NCBI RefSeq assembly: GCF_014202975.1
Contig: NZ_JACHHZ010000002.1
Span: forward strand, 496,001-560,000
DNA: 64,000 nucleotides
Reading direction: 5' to 3'
DNA from: Povalibacter uvarum
GTDB taxonomy: Bacteria; Pseudomonadota; Gammaproteobacteria; Steroidobacterales; Steroidobacteraceae
Numbering within the stretch: position 1 is the stretch's first letter; every line of letters begins with the position of its first letter. Position numbers and translations under genes: made by a program. The notes under the pieces are model-generated. The model worked only from the letters and a program-made list of their open reading frames with translations, had not been told where the DNA came from and did not search any database. Shown one piece after another: positions 54,022 to 62,777 of this stretch.

Positions 54022-55799
54022 CGCTCGTTCGCTCCGCTGGAGCCCGCCGGCCGATAGACGACCATGAGTGCGAAGGGCGGGGGGGTGGAAAACAGCGCCG
54101 CGAAGTTCTGATGCAGGTCGGCGAGATCGGAAATGCCCAGGATCAGCATCTGGTCCGGTGCGTCGTTCAGTTGCCGGCGCAGTTCTTCGGCGGCGGAACC
54201 GAATCGCAACTCCGTGCGCATTTCGAGACCATGCATCGCCTGCGCTTCGGAGCGTGCATCGAGCAATGTGCGCATGCCGACGGGCCGCTGAGTGTCCGAT
54301 GCGCCCTCCGGCAGGATGCCCACGTAAACCGCTTCGGCTGAAACGTGCCGCAGCAGGCTGGCTGCAACCGCAAGCGTCGGTCGACGCGCCGCGTCGTTCG
54401 CCCAGTGAATGAGAACCCGCTGCGGCGGCAGCAACTGCTCCGGCAGCACGAGAACTTCAGCCGCGCCATTGCGCAGCAGCCATTCGATCTGCTTGGCCGT
54501 ATCCACGCCAGGCGTGACGACGGCGACACCGGAGATCGGCGTTTCGGCATCGGTGCCCTCGGCAAGCGCGGGCTCCGTGCGCGTCGCGATGCGTGTCTTC
54601 ATGCGACTCGCGAGTTCCGTCAGGAAAGGATGCGAGGCCAGGCGTTCCGCAGCGGCCTTCTGCGTGGCACACACCGTGTAGCTCGACAATGGCGTCGGCA
54701 ATACGTGAATCCTGCGCACGCCAAGCGCGACCGATTGTCCGAGCGTCACCGGGAATGTGCGCTGCTCGTGCTGCGTCCGCGTCACCTCGAGCATCGCAGT
54801 ACTCGCTGCAGCGTCACCGGGCGGTGTGATCTGTGCTTCCGCGGCGCCATTGGTCAATCGCACACGCAGTCGCTCGAGCGCGCCGGTGAACACCATCTCT
54901 TCGACCACACCGAGTCCCATGTAGTTGACGCGCAGATTGTCGCGCGTCGGCGCAAGCTCGATCTCTTCCGGACGAAGCACTGCAACGACTTCGTGCTCGC
55001 GCGTGCCATCGATCTTTTCGAGCGCACGAATGTTTACGGGCGTGGCACCGAAGCGAATGCCCTGCGCCGTCTGACGTGCCAGCAGCAGATTCGCGGCACC
55101 GAGGAACGTCGCGACGAATCGCGTTGCCGGTCGTGCGTAAAGCTCGTCGGGCTTGCCGCATTCGAGCAGCCGGCCGAGATTCATGACACCGATGCGATCC
55201 GCGAGCGCGAAAGCTTCTTCCTGGTCATGCGTCACCAGCACCGTGGTGATGTTCAGCTCACGCTGCACCTGGCGGATCGTGCGGCGCAGCTCTTCGCGGA
55301 TCTTGGCATCGAGCGCACCGAACGGCTCGTCCAGCAGCAGTACCTGGGGCTTGTGAGCCAGCGCGCGTGCAACCGCCACTCGCTGCTGCTGGCCGCCGGA
55401 CAACTGCGTCGGCAACCGGTCATCCATTCCTTCCAGAGCGACGAGCCGGAGCAGTTCCTTGCGACGGGCCAGCCGGTCAGCGGCTTTCATGCGGCGCACC
55501 CGCAAGGCAAACTCGATGTTGTCGCCGACGGTCATGTGCCGGAACAGCGCGTAGTTCTGGAACACCAGGCCGACGCCGCGCTGGCGGGCGGAAATATGCG
55601 TCACATCGCGACCGTGCAGCGCGATCCGGCCGTGATCGACCCCCGTCAACCCGGCGATGGCGCGCAGCAGCGTGCTCTTGCCGCTGCCGCTGGGACCGAG
55701 CAGTACGAAGAACTCGCCTTCGCCGACGTCCACCGAGACGTCATTGACTACGGGCGACCCCTGATACCGTTTGGTGACTTGATCGAGGGTAATGGACAT
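54018..55799 (-). CDS. cysA: Sulfate importer ATPase CysA fused to a USP-like domain
   Basis: A 593-residue protein; ordinary CysA has about 360. Residues 1-235 are the ATPase: Walker [10 protein letters not shown] (35-43), Q-loop [10 protein letters not shown], signature LSGGQQQR (133-140), Walker B LLLDEPFG (154-161) and H191. Residues about 240-355 are the TOBE/regulatory part ([25 protein letters not shown]). The remaining 200 or so residues are extra and resemble a universal-stress-protein fold: [37 protein letters not shown] and QMLILGIS. It heads the sulfate unit and is divergent from the HerA-like gene. USP domains bind ATP or AMP, so energy-state control of the importer is a reasonable guess. 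Confidence 0.92.
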   Translation of the reverse strand: MSITLDQVTKRYQGSPVVNDVSVDVGEGEFFVLLGPSGSGKSTLLRAIAGLTGVDHGRIALHGRDVTHISARQRGVGLVFQNYALFRHMTVGDNIEFALRVRRMKAADRLARRKELLRLVALEGMDDRLPTQLSGGQQQRVAVARALAHKPQVLLLDEPFGALDAKIREELRRTIRQVQRELNITTVLVTHDQEEAFALADRIGVMNLGRLLECGKPDELYARPATRFVATFLGAANLLLARQTAQGIRFGATPVNIRALEKIDGTREHEVVAVLRPEEIELAPTRDNLRVNYMGLGVVEEMVFTGALERLRVRLTNGAAEAQITPPGDAAASTAMLEVTRTQHEQRTFPVTLGQSVALGVRRIHVLPTPLSSYTVCATQKAAAERLASHPFLTELASRMKTRIATRTEPALAEGTDAETPISGVAVVTPGVDTAKQIEWLLRNGAAEVLVLPEQLLPPQRVLIHWANDAARRPTLAVAASLLRHVSAEAVYVGILPEGASDTQRPVGMRTLLDARSEAQAMHGLEMRTELRFGSAAEELRRQLNDAPDQMLILGISDLADLHQNFAALFSTPPPFALMVVYRPAGSSGANER

Positions 55800-55979
55800 A
55801 GGGGCGGCACTTTAGCGACCCGCGGGTAGTAAGGTCAGTCTCTGCCCGGTGACAAAACGGTTATAGAAGAGTGATCCGCCGATAACACTGCGGACGCTGG
55901 ACGGGCGGTTGACCGTAGGCCATCGACGGTCGACAGTCCGAATGCCCTTGCAAACGCCCAACCGGACGAACGCTCAACG

Positions 55980-58343
55980 ATGTCACTGCCTCCCTACGAA
56001 AAACTCGGCGCCTTCTATCTAGGCCGTGAAGTCGACCCGGCGACCGGGGCGGACAAGCCGGACCTCCTCTTATATGACTCGCGCGACCTGACGACCCACG
56101 CGGTCTGCGTGGGCATGACCGGGAGCGGCAAGACGGGTCTGTGCCTGTCGCTGCTCGAGGAAGCGGCGATCGACGGCATCCCGGCCATCGCGATCGACCC
56201 CAAGGGCGACATCGGCAACCTGCTGCTGACGTTCCCGCAACTGCGGCCGGAGGATTTCGAGCCCTGGGTCGATCCCGGTGAAGCCGCCCGCAAGGGTCAG
56301 ACGACCCAAGCCTACGCCGCGGCGACCGCTGAAACATGGCGCAAGGGATTGGGCGACTGGGGCCAGGACGGCGAGCGGATCCAGCGCTTCCGCGATGCCG
56401 CGGATGTAGCGATCTATACGCCGGGCAGCACGACGGGCCGGCCGCTGTCCGTATTGCGTTCCTTCTCCGCGCCGCCCGCCGAGTTGCGACAGGACCCGAG
56501 CGCCCTGCGCGAGCGAATCGCGTCGACGGTTGCCGGGCTGCTGAGCCTGATCGGTGTCGATGCCGATCCGCTGCAAAGCCGCGAACACATCCTGCTTTCC
56601 ACGCTGCTCGATCAGGCCTGGAGTGCCGGTCGCGATCTCGATCTCGCTGCATTGATCCAGAGCATCCAGAAGCCCGGGCTCGACAAGATCGGCGTCTTCG
56701 ATCTCGAAACGTTCTATCCCGCGAAAGAACGCCTGCAGCTCGCGATGTCGCTCAACAACCTGATCGCGGCGCCGGGCTTTGCAGCATGGATGCAGGGCGA
56801 GGCACTCGATGTGCAGCGGCTGCTCTATACCGACGCCGGCAAGCCACGTATTGCCATCATCTCGATTGCCCATCTCAGCGATGCGGAGCGCATGTTCGTC
56901 GTCACGCTGCTGCTTGGCGAAGTCGTCGCATGGATGCGCCGGCAGTCGGGAACTTCGAGCCTGCGTGCACTGCTCTACATGGATGAGATCTTTGGCTACT
57001 TCCCGCCGACGGCGATGCCGCCGTCGAAGCAGCCGCTGCTGACGCTCATGAAGCAGGCACGCGCTTTCGGCCTTGGCGTCGTGCTCGCGACTCAGAATCC
57101 GGTCGATCTCGACTACAAGGGCCTGTCGAACGCGGGGACGTGGTTCATCGGCCGGCTGCAAACCGAACGCGACAAGGCACGCGTCATCGAAGGCCTGCTG
57201 AGCGCCGGCGAAGGCCTCGACAAGGCCGAGCTCGACAGCCTGCTTGCAAATCTCACGGGCCGGGTCTTCCTGATGCGCAATGCGCACGACGATGCGCCGG
57301 CGCTGTTCCGCACGCGATGGGCGCTGTCGTATCTGCGCGGCCCGCTCACGCTGCCGGAGATCGCGAAATTGACGCCGTCGCGGCCTGTCGAACAGCGCGC
57401 AGCCGCAGGCGCGCCGAGGGCCATGACTCCGGAAGCGGCAAGTTCAGCCGCGGGCAGCAGCAAACCTGTCGTTCCGGCGGGCATCGACGAGTACTACCTG
57501 CAACGTTCCTCGGGCGGCGCATGGACACCGCATCTGCTGGGAATCGCGCGCATGCACTTCGTAAATGCGCCGGCGGGCATCGATGTCTGGGAAACACGCT
57601 CGTATCTGCTCCCAATGGAGACGGACGACGATCCCAACTGGACCCAGGCCGAGTCCGCTGCCGACCTCAGCGATCAGCTGAAGAAGACCGCGACGGAGGG
57701 TGAGTACGCAGAAGCGCCCGCTGCCTTGCTTCGCGCCCAGAACTACAAGGCCTGGGAGAAGCAGCTCGAAGGCTACGTTTACGAATCCGCGGGCCTCGAC
57801 GTCTTCCGCTGCCCTTCGATTGGCGCAACTTCCGCCGCCGGCATGACCGAAGCCGACTTCCGATCCCGTATTGCCCTGGGCCTGCGCGAGAAGCGTGATG
57901 CGGCTGTCGAAGCGCTGCGGAAGAAGTATGCGCCCCGCCTCACGACGCTCGAGGATCAGATTCGTCGCGCCGAAGACCGCGTCCGGCGGGAAAGCGCGCA
58001 GCTATCGGAACAGAAGATGTCGACCGCGATCTCCGTCGGCACGTCCATTCTCGGCGCGCTTCTTGGCCGCAAGAAAATCAGTGTCGGAAATGTGGGTCGC
58101 GTCGGCACCGCCGCTCGCAGCGCCGGCCGCATCGGTCGCGAAAGCGACGACGTCACCCGCGCGAACGAAAGCCTGGACGTGATCAAGCAGCGCTACACGG
58201 ATCTGAGCAACGAGTTCGAACAGGAATCGAGCCGGCTGCAAGGCGAGTTCGATCCCGCAGCTGCGGTCGTCGATCGGGTTCAGGTCAAGCCGCGCAAAGC
58301 GGATATCGACGTGAAGAAGCTGGCGCTGGTTTGGGTGAGGTGA
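55980..58343 (+). CDS. HerA-like ATPase (DUF87/DUF853 type)
   Basis: A 787-residue ATPase. Walker A is GMTGSGKTG (45-53); Walker B is ALLYMDEIFG, followed by LLTLMKQARAFGLGVVLATQNPVDLDYKGLSNAGTWFIGRLQTERDK with an arginine-finger region. The C-terminal 200 residues contain a coiled coil (ALRKKYAPRLTTLEDQIRRAEDRVRRESAQLSEQ) around a Gly-rich hydrophobic patch. The core belongs to the HerA/FtsK-like family that moves along DNA or proteins. Without a NurA nuclease or conjugation genes nearby the role is open. A 17-bp direct duplication spans its stop codon. Confidence 0.88.
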   Translation: MSLPPYEKLGAFYLGREVDPATGADKPDLLLYDSRDLTTHAVCVGMTGSGKTGLCLSLLEEAAIDGIPAIAIDPKGDIGNLLLTFPQLRPEDFEPWVDPGEAARKGQTTQAYAAATAETWRKGLGDWGQDGERIQRFRDAADVAIYTPGSTTGRPLSVLRSFSAPPAELRQDPSALRERIASTVAGLLSLIGVDADPLQSREHILLSTLLDQAWSAGRDLDLAALIQSIQKPGLDKIGVFDLETFYPAKERLQLAMSLNNLIAAPGFAAWMQGEALDVQRLLYTDAGKPRIAIISIAHLSDAERMFVVTLLLGEVVAWMRRQSGTSSLRALLYMDEIFGYFPPTAMPPSKQPLLTLMKQARAFGLGVVLATQNPVDLDYKGLSNAGTWFIGRLQTERDKARVIEGLLSAGEGLDKAELDSLLANLTGRVFLMRNAHDDAPALFRTRWALSYLRGPLTLPEIAKLTPSRPVEQRAAAGAPRAMTPEAASSAAGSSKPVVPAGIDEYYLQRSSGGAWTPHLLGIARMHFVNAPAGIDVWETRSYLLPMETDDDPNWTQAESAADLSDQLKKTATEGEYAEAPAALLRAQNYKAWEKQLEGYVYESAGLDVFRCPSIGATSAAGMTEADFRSRIALGLREKRDAAVEALRKKYAPRLTTLEDQIRRAEDRVRRESAQLSEQKMSTAISVGTSILGALLGRKKISVGNVGRVGTAARSAGRIGRESDDVTRANESLDVIKQRYTDLSNEFEQESSRLQGEFDPAAAVVDRVQVKPRKADIDVKKLALVWVR

Positions 58344-58362
58344 ACGTTTGGGTGAGGTGAAC
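58329..58362. repeat. 17-bp direct duplication at a stop codon
   Basis: GTTTGGGTGAGGTGAAC occurs twice without a gap; the first copy contains the TGA stop of the HerA-like gene, so the second copy is a post-stop duplicate. The stop is the seventh base pair from the end of the unit. Confidence 0.9.
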
Positions 58363-58363
58363 G

Positions 58364-58400
58364 GAAGAAAGGGCGACGAAACGCTCGTCACCCTTTCTTC
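58364..58400. terminator. Bidirectional stem-loop between convergent genes
   Basis: GAAGAAAGGGCGACGA pairs with TCGTCACCCTTTCTTC (one mismatch) around the loop AACGC. Sixteen base pairs between the HerA-like gene and the convergent OmpA gene; A-rich and T-rich sides give weak tails in each direction. Confidence 0.65.
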
Positions 58401-58460
58401 GCAGGCAGGCGGAAGCACTCCTGCTCGCGTCTCGCAGCTCGAACCTCGTGACCTTCCTCC

Positions 58461-59282
58461 TCAATCCGTCGCCACCCGCTGTCCCGGCTCTTCCGTGAAG
58501 ATCAGCTCGACGCGGCGATTCTGCTGACGGCCAGCGGCGTTGTCGTTGCTCGCGACCGGGAAGCTTTCGCCCTTGCCCGTCGACGAGATCTGTCCACCGG
58601 AGACTCCCCGCTCCATCAGCGCCGCCTGAACAGACAGGGCGCGGTTCTGTGAGAGCTGCTGGTTGAACTCATCCGCACCGACGCTGTCCGTGTGACCTTC
58701 GATCACGACCTTGCGCGTCGGCTCTTCCTTCAGGGCACTCGCGAGACGATCGATCGTGCCGTACGCACCTGGCTTCAGCGTTGACTTGCCGGTATCGAAG
58801 AGCACGTCGCCCAGTGTCAGTACGAGGCCGCGGTCGGTCTTCTGCGCCTTCAGATCCTTGAGCTCCTGCTCGAGGCTCTGTGCACGCATACGCTGGGCGT
58901 CCGCTTCCCGTGCACGTGCCTGCACCAACACCTGCTGGCGTTCCTGCTCGCCCTTGGCTAGCTCTTCCTTTGCCTGCGCTTCGAGAATCTTCTCGTTTGC
59001 GATCTGTGCGTTGAGCGCCGCGACGGTCGCCTCGTAGCGGATGTCCGGTTCCTTCCCGCCCTGCTCCATCATGCGGTTGGCGGAATCAAGAGCCTTGCGC
59101 GCGTTCGAAACATTCTCGGCCGCGACACCGGCACGCGGAGAGCTTTCGATTTGTGGCACGACCGCGCGAGCGGTCTCCAGCTCGGCAATCGGCTGGTCGG
59201 GTGTCGAGCTGCAGGCACCGAGTACCGCAGCCACCGCTACAGCCAATGCTGCCCGCGGTATTACGTTGGATAGCAGTTTCAT
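58461..59282 (-). CDS. OmpA-family lipoprotein with DUF4398 N-terminus
   Basis: A 273-residue lipoprotein. The lipobox is VLGAC. Residues about 30-140 form a helical DUF4398-like region (ARAVVPQIESSPRAGVAAENVSNARKALDSANRMMEQ then a coiled coil with AKEELAKGEQERQQV). The C-terminal OmpA domain (about 155-265) has DVLFDTGKSTL, IEGHTDSVGADEFNQQLSQNRALSV and QQNRRVELIF, which bind peptidoglycan. ATG is chosen because GAAGAGG is spaced well for it; a GTG two codons earlier is close. Encoded after a stand-alone DUF4398 lipoprotein on the same strand. Confidence 0.9.
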   Translation of the reverse strand: MKLLSNVIPRAALAVAVAAVLGACSSTPDQPIAELETARAVVPQIESSPRAGVAAENVSNARKALDSANRMMEQGGKEPDIRYEATVAALNAQIANEKILEAQAKEELAKGEQERQQVLVQARAREADAQRMRAQSLEQELKDLKAQKTDRGLVLTLGDVLFDTGKSTLKPGAYGTIDRLASALKEEPTRKVVIEGHTDSVGADEFNQQLSQNRALSVQAALMERGVSGGQISSTGKGESFPVASNDNAAGRQQNRRVELIFTEEPGQRVATD

Positions 59283-59315
59283 GGTCACAACCTCTTCAAT
59301 TGAAATCGGTGGGCA

Positions 59316-59699
59316 TCAGCGCGGCGTCGTGCCGGCGCGATCTGTTTCCTGTCGCAAGGTTTGGATGGAAGCCAGCAGCTCATCCGCAGCCTTGCGCGCA
59401 CTCGCGTTCTGCGCCTTCGCGACTGCCAGCTGAGCATTCAGCTCCGCCTGGTTCGCATAGCGCTGCGCGGTGGTTTCGTTCTTGGCCTCCAGCGCCTTCT
59501 GCGCCTGTGCGTAGTTGTCCTTCGCCTGCTGCAGCTCAATGGCGCCGGCCTCGGACTTGCCGATAGAGGTTTCCGCCTGTTTCACGGCTGTCTCGCTGCG
59601 CGCGACCTGCTGTTTGGTCAAGTCCGATACACCGGCGCAGGCGCTCAGGCAAACGAGCGCCACCGTGCCGGCGATAAAAGATCCGAACGCTGTGTTCAT
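59316..59699 (-). CDS. DUF4398 lipoprotein
   Basis: A 127-residue lipoprotein. The lipobox is CLSAC, and the mature part is one helical domain with a coiled-coil look (VARSETAVKQAETSIGKSEAGAIELQQAKDNYAQAQKALEAK and YANQAELNAQLAVAKAQN). It shares its fold with the N-terminus of the next gene, an OmpA protein. The pair is probably co-transcribed and may form a complex in the outer membrane or periplasm. Confidence 0.9.
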   Translation of the reverse strand: MNTAFGSFIAGTVALVCLSACAGVSDLTKQQVARSETAVKQAETSIGKSEAGAIELQQAKDNYAQAQKALEAKNETTAQRYANQAELNAQLAVAKAQNASARKAADELLASIQTLRQETDRAGTTPR

Positions 59700-59914
59700 G
59701 ATGCGTCTCCACTGGTAGGCGCTTCGCCCAGCACGCCCGGTTGTAAGAGTTGAGGGTTATTCACCGATTTCTGAAGGATTGAACGCACACGGCGCAGGGC
59801 GGGTTCCGGTTGTTTACGCGCACGAATATGCTGATTCCGCCACACGACTTCCGGGTCTGCAGGATCGTCGGTAGAGTGCGGACATCCAGACGGGTTTCGA
59901 CGGGATTGCAGAGC

Positions 59915-61168
59915 ATGAGTCGACATCAGACATCGCGAGTGACTTCGATCTTTGCGCTCGCCCTCCTCACCGTAGCAACGATCGGCGGATGCAGCTCGCG
60001 CGTGTCCGAGCCGGTCGCCGGCCGCTATCGCGCTGTCCTCGAATTGCCAGGCGGCGATGCACCGTTCGGTCTCGACATTGCGCGCGAGGACGAGAAGACG
60101 GTTCTCTATCTGAGCAACGGCACCGAGCGTACGCGCGTCGCAAACGTGACGGTGCACGATGGCGAACTCTCAGCCGTGTTTCCCGGCTACGAGAACACGC
60201 TGCGAGCAAAGGTGTCGCGAGACGCGCTGGACGGCAACGTCACGCTGATCAAAGCGGGCGGCGTCGAGCAGGTGATCCCCTTCAGGGCGAAGCTCAACGA
60301 AACGTGGCGGTTCTATCCGGAATCGCTGACGGACAACCCCGACGTCGCAGGCAGATGGGAAGTTACGCTCACGGACAGCGAAGGCAAAGCCACGAAGGCC
60401 GTCGCGCTACTCGAGCAATCGCACGATCGCGTGAGCGGCACGGTGATGACGCCGACAGGCGATCATCGCTTCCTCGACGGCCAGATTCACGGCAACGAGC
60501 TGCAGCTCTCGACGTTCGCCGGCGGCCTCGCTTACCTCTACAAGCTGCAGGTCGTCGACGGCGCACTGCAGGGCGATTACTGGCAGGGCCTGAAGAGCCA
60601 CGAACAGGTCGCTGCGAGCCGCAACGACAACGCCGAGCTCGAGCACATCGAGACGACGCTGAAGTCCGACGACCGCTTCAACTTCACGTTCAAGGATGTC
60701 GACGGCAACGACGTCGCGTTGAATGACGAACGCTTCCGCGGCAAGGTCGTCGTCGTGACTCTCGGCGGCACCTGGTGCCCGAACTGCCACGACGAAGCTG
60801 CGTTCCTCGTTCCCTACTACCGCGAGATCGAGGCGCAGGGCTTCGAGGTGATCGCGCTCATGTTCGAGCGTCACGGTGAGTTCGAGAAGGCGGCCACTGC
60901 TGTGCGTGGATTCCGTCGCGACCTCGGCATTCCGTACACGACGCTCATCGCCGGTGTTGCCGATGACGAAGATCCCGAACGCAAGCTGCCGACGCTCAGC
61001 GGTGTTTACGGCTATCCCACGGCGATCTTTGTCGATCGCACCGGGCACATCCGCAAGATCCACACCGGATTCTCCGGACCGGCGACGGGCAAGCACTACG
61101 ACGAACAGATCGCCGACTTCAAGGCGCTGGTCGAACAGCTGCTGAAGGAACCGGCGACCGCGTCGTAG
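59915..61168 (+). CDS. TlpA/thioredoxin-like lipoprotein
   Basis: A 417-residue lipoprotein. The lipobox is ATIGGC (Cys 26). The N-terminal 230 residues are beta-rich (repeated GRYRAVLELPGGD, GRWEVTLTD, GTVMTPTGDHRFLDG), and the C-terminal thioredoxin domain has TWCPNCHDEAAFL with the redox pair C288 and C291, plus the cis-Pro in GYPTAIFVDRTGHI. Such fusions serve cytochrome or envelope disulfide chemistry. The start is the ATG 35 codons inside a longer frame because the signal peptide begins there. The next gene, an oxidoreductase, is 21 nt away. Confidence 0.9.
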   Translation: MSRHQTSRVTSIFALALLTVATIGGCSSRVSEPVAGRYRAVLELPGGDAPFGLDIAREDEKTVLYLSNGTERTRVANVTVHDGELSAVFPGYENTLRAKVSRDALDGNVTLIKAGGVEQVIPFRAKLNETWRFYPESLTDNPDVAGRWEVTLTDSEGKATKAVALLEQSHDRVSGTVMTPTGDHRFLDGQIHGNELQLSTFAGGLAYLYKLQVVDGALQGDYWQGLKSHEQVAASRNDNAELEHIETTLKSDDRFNFTFKDVDGNDVALNDERFRGKVVVVTLGGTWCPNCHDEAAFLVPYYREIEAQGFEVIALMFERHGEFEKAATAVRGFRRDLGIPYTTLIAGVADDEDPERKLPTLSGVYGYPTAIFVDRTGHIRKIHTGFSGPATGKHYDEQIADFKALVEQLLKEPATAS

Positions 61169-61189
61169 TCATCCGCCGAGGTCACTGTC

Positions 61190-62212
61190 ATGGCACTGCG
61201 CGCAGGACTCATCGGATTCGGGCTGGCCGGACGCTATTTCCATGCACCGCTCATCGAAGCGGCAGGCTTCGAGCTGAGTGCTGTCGTCACGAGCCGTGCA
61301 AAGGATGTCCGCGACAATCATCCGCGCGCGGCCGTCGTGGACTCGGCGGACACTCTGATCGCGAGCGATGACATCGACGTCGTCGTGATCGCCTCGCCGA
61401 ATCAGTTCCACTTCCCGCAGGCACGCGATGCCATCCTGGCCGGCAAGCATGTCATCGTCGACAAGCCGCTCAGCATCACTTCATCTGAAGCAGAGTCGCT
61501 CGCGGAGCTTGCCCGTGGCCACAACGTCAAGCTCGCCGCATTTCAGAACCGGCGCTGGGACAGCGACTTCCTGACGATCCAGTCCCTGCTCGCCCGCCAG
61601 CAGCTCGGCGAGGTCGTCTTCTATCGTGCGCGATGGGACCGTTTCCGTCCCACCGTCGCGGACCGCTGGCGCGAACGCCCCGAACCCGGCGGCGGGATCC
61701 TGTACGACCTCGGCTCTCATCTCATCGACCAGGCGCTTTGTCTGTTCGGCAAGCCGGACTGGCTCACAGCCGACGTCTTCATGCAACGCAAGGGCGCCGC
61801 CGTCGACGACGGTTTCGAGATCCTGATGGGGAAAGGCGCGCTCCGCATTTCTCTCGGCGTGAGCTCACTCGCCGCCGATGGCGATTGGCGTTACTGCCTG
61901 CATGGCACGAGCGGCTCCTTCTTCAAGCGCGGCCTCGATCCTCAGGAAGAACAGCTTCGCGCAGGCACACCGCCAGCGGCCGCTTCCTTTGGCGTCGAGC
62001 CGGAGAACCGCTGGGGAACGCTCACGAGGGACGCCGGGGCACGGACGATCGAATCCGCGCGCGGCACGTGGGTACGGTTCTATGAACGGATGCGCAGCGC
62101 AATCGAGAACAATGACCCCGAGCCGGTGACGGCGAGCGAGGCGGCGCTGATTCTGAGGGTGATCGAGGCGGCGCAGCGCAGCAGCAGCGAGGGACGACGC
62201 GTCGATCTTTGA
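61190..62212 (+). CDS. Gfo/Idh/MocA-family oxidoreductase
   Basis: A 340-residue NAD(P)-dependent oxidoreductase. Rossmann site [19 protein letters not shown], then [12 protein letters not shown], the EKP-like [12 protein letters not shown] (Asp replaces Glu) and the catalytic-site [21 protein letters not shown]. Substrates of the family are sugars or cyclitols; here unknown. Transcribed after the TlpA gene. Confidence 0.92.
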   Translation: MALRAGLIGFGLAGRYFHAPLIEAAGFELSAVVTSRAKDVRDNHPRAAVVDSADTLIASDDIDVVVIASPNQFHFPQARDAILAGKHVIVDKPLSITSSEAESLAELARGHNVKLAAFQNRRWDSDFLTIQSLLARQQLGEVVFYRARWDRFRPTVADRWRERPEPGGGILYDLGSHLIDQALCLFGKPDWLTADVFMQRKGAAVDDGFEILMGKGALRISLGVSSLAADGDWRYCLHGTSGSFFKRGLDPQEEQLRAGTPPAAASFGVEPENRWGTLTRDAGARTIESARGTWVRFYERMRSAIENNDPEPVTASEAALILRVIEAAQRSSSEGRRVDL

Positions 62213-62294
62213 AGCTCCGCCGGAGTCGATGACTTCACCGATCCCGGCGGGCGGTTTATTCTTGTTCGATTACCGGATCACCTGCGAACAAATC

Positions 62295-62777
62295 ATGCCC
62301 TCCTTCGACATCGTCTCCGAGCTGAACGCGCACGAAGTGTCCAACGCGCTCGACCAGGCCAGCCGTGAAGTTTCCACGCGGTTCGACTTCAAGGGGACCA
62401 ACGCAAAATTCGAACTGAAGGAATTCGTCATCACGATGACGGCGCAGGCCGACTTCCAGCTGAAGCAGATGCTCGACATCCTGCGCCTCAAGCTCAGCAA
62501 GCGCGGCATCGATGTGATGTGCATGAAGATCGACGATCCCGTCATGAGCGGCCAGACCGCCAAGCAGGTCGTCACCCTCCGAGAGGGCATCGACACGGAG
62601 CTCGGCAAGAAGATCCAGCGCCTGATCAAGGACTCGAAACTGAAAGTACAGGCCGCGATCCAGGACAAGCAGGTCCGCGTCACGGGCAAGAGCCGTGATG
62701 AGCTGCAGGAGACGATCGCGCTGATCCGGGGAGCGAAGCTGGAGTTGCCGTTTCAGTTCACGAACTTCAGGGATTGA
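62295..62777 (+). CDS. yajQ: YajQ family cyclic-di-GMP/nucleotide-binding protein
   Basis: A 160-residue YajQ protein of standard length. Blocks are [62 protein letters not shown] and [19 protein letters not shown]. YajQ-family proteins bind cyclic di-GMP in some Xanthomonadales and affect gene expression. The ATG is used; an upstream in-frame start 22 codons earlier lacks homology. Its last 11 nt overlap the 3' end of the convergent NADH dehydrogenase gene. Confidence 0.95.
   Translation: MPSFDIVSELNAHEVSNALDQASREVSTRFDFKGTNAKFELKEFVITMTAQADFQLKQMLDILRLKLSKRGIDVMCMKIDDPVMSGQTAKQVVTLREGIDTELGKKIQRLIKDSKLKVQAAIQDKQVRVTGKSRDELQETIALIRGAKLELPFQFTNFRD

Noticed and set aside
54345-55829. A 494-codon plus-strand frame
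   Set aside because: Antisense to cysA; contains no motif and ends in the divergent promoter region.
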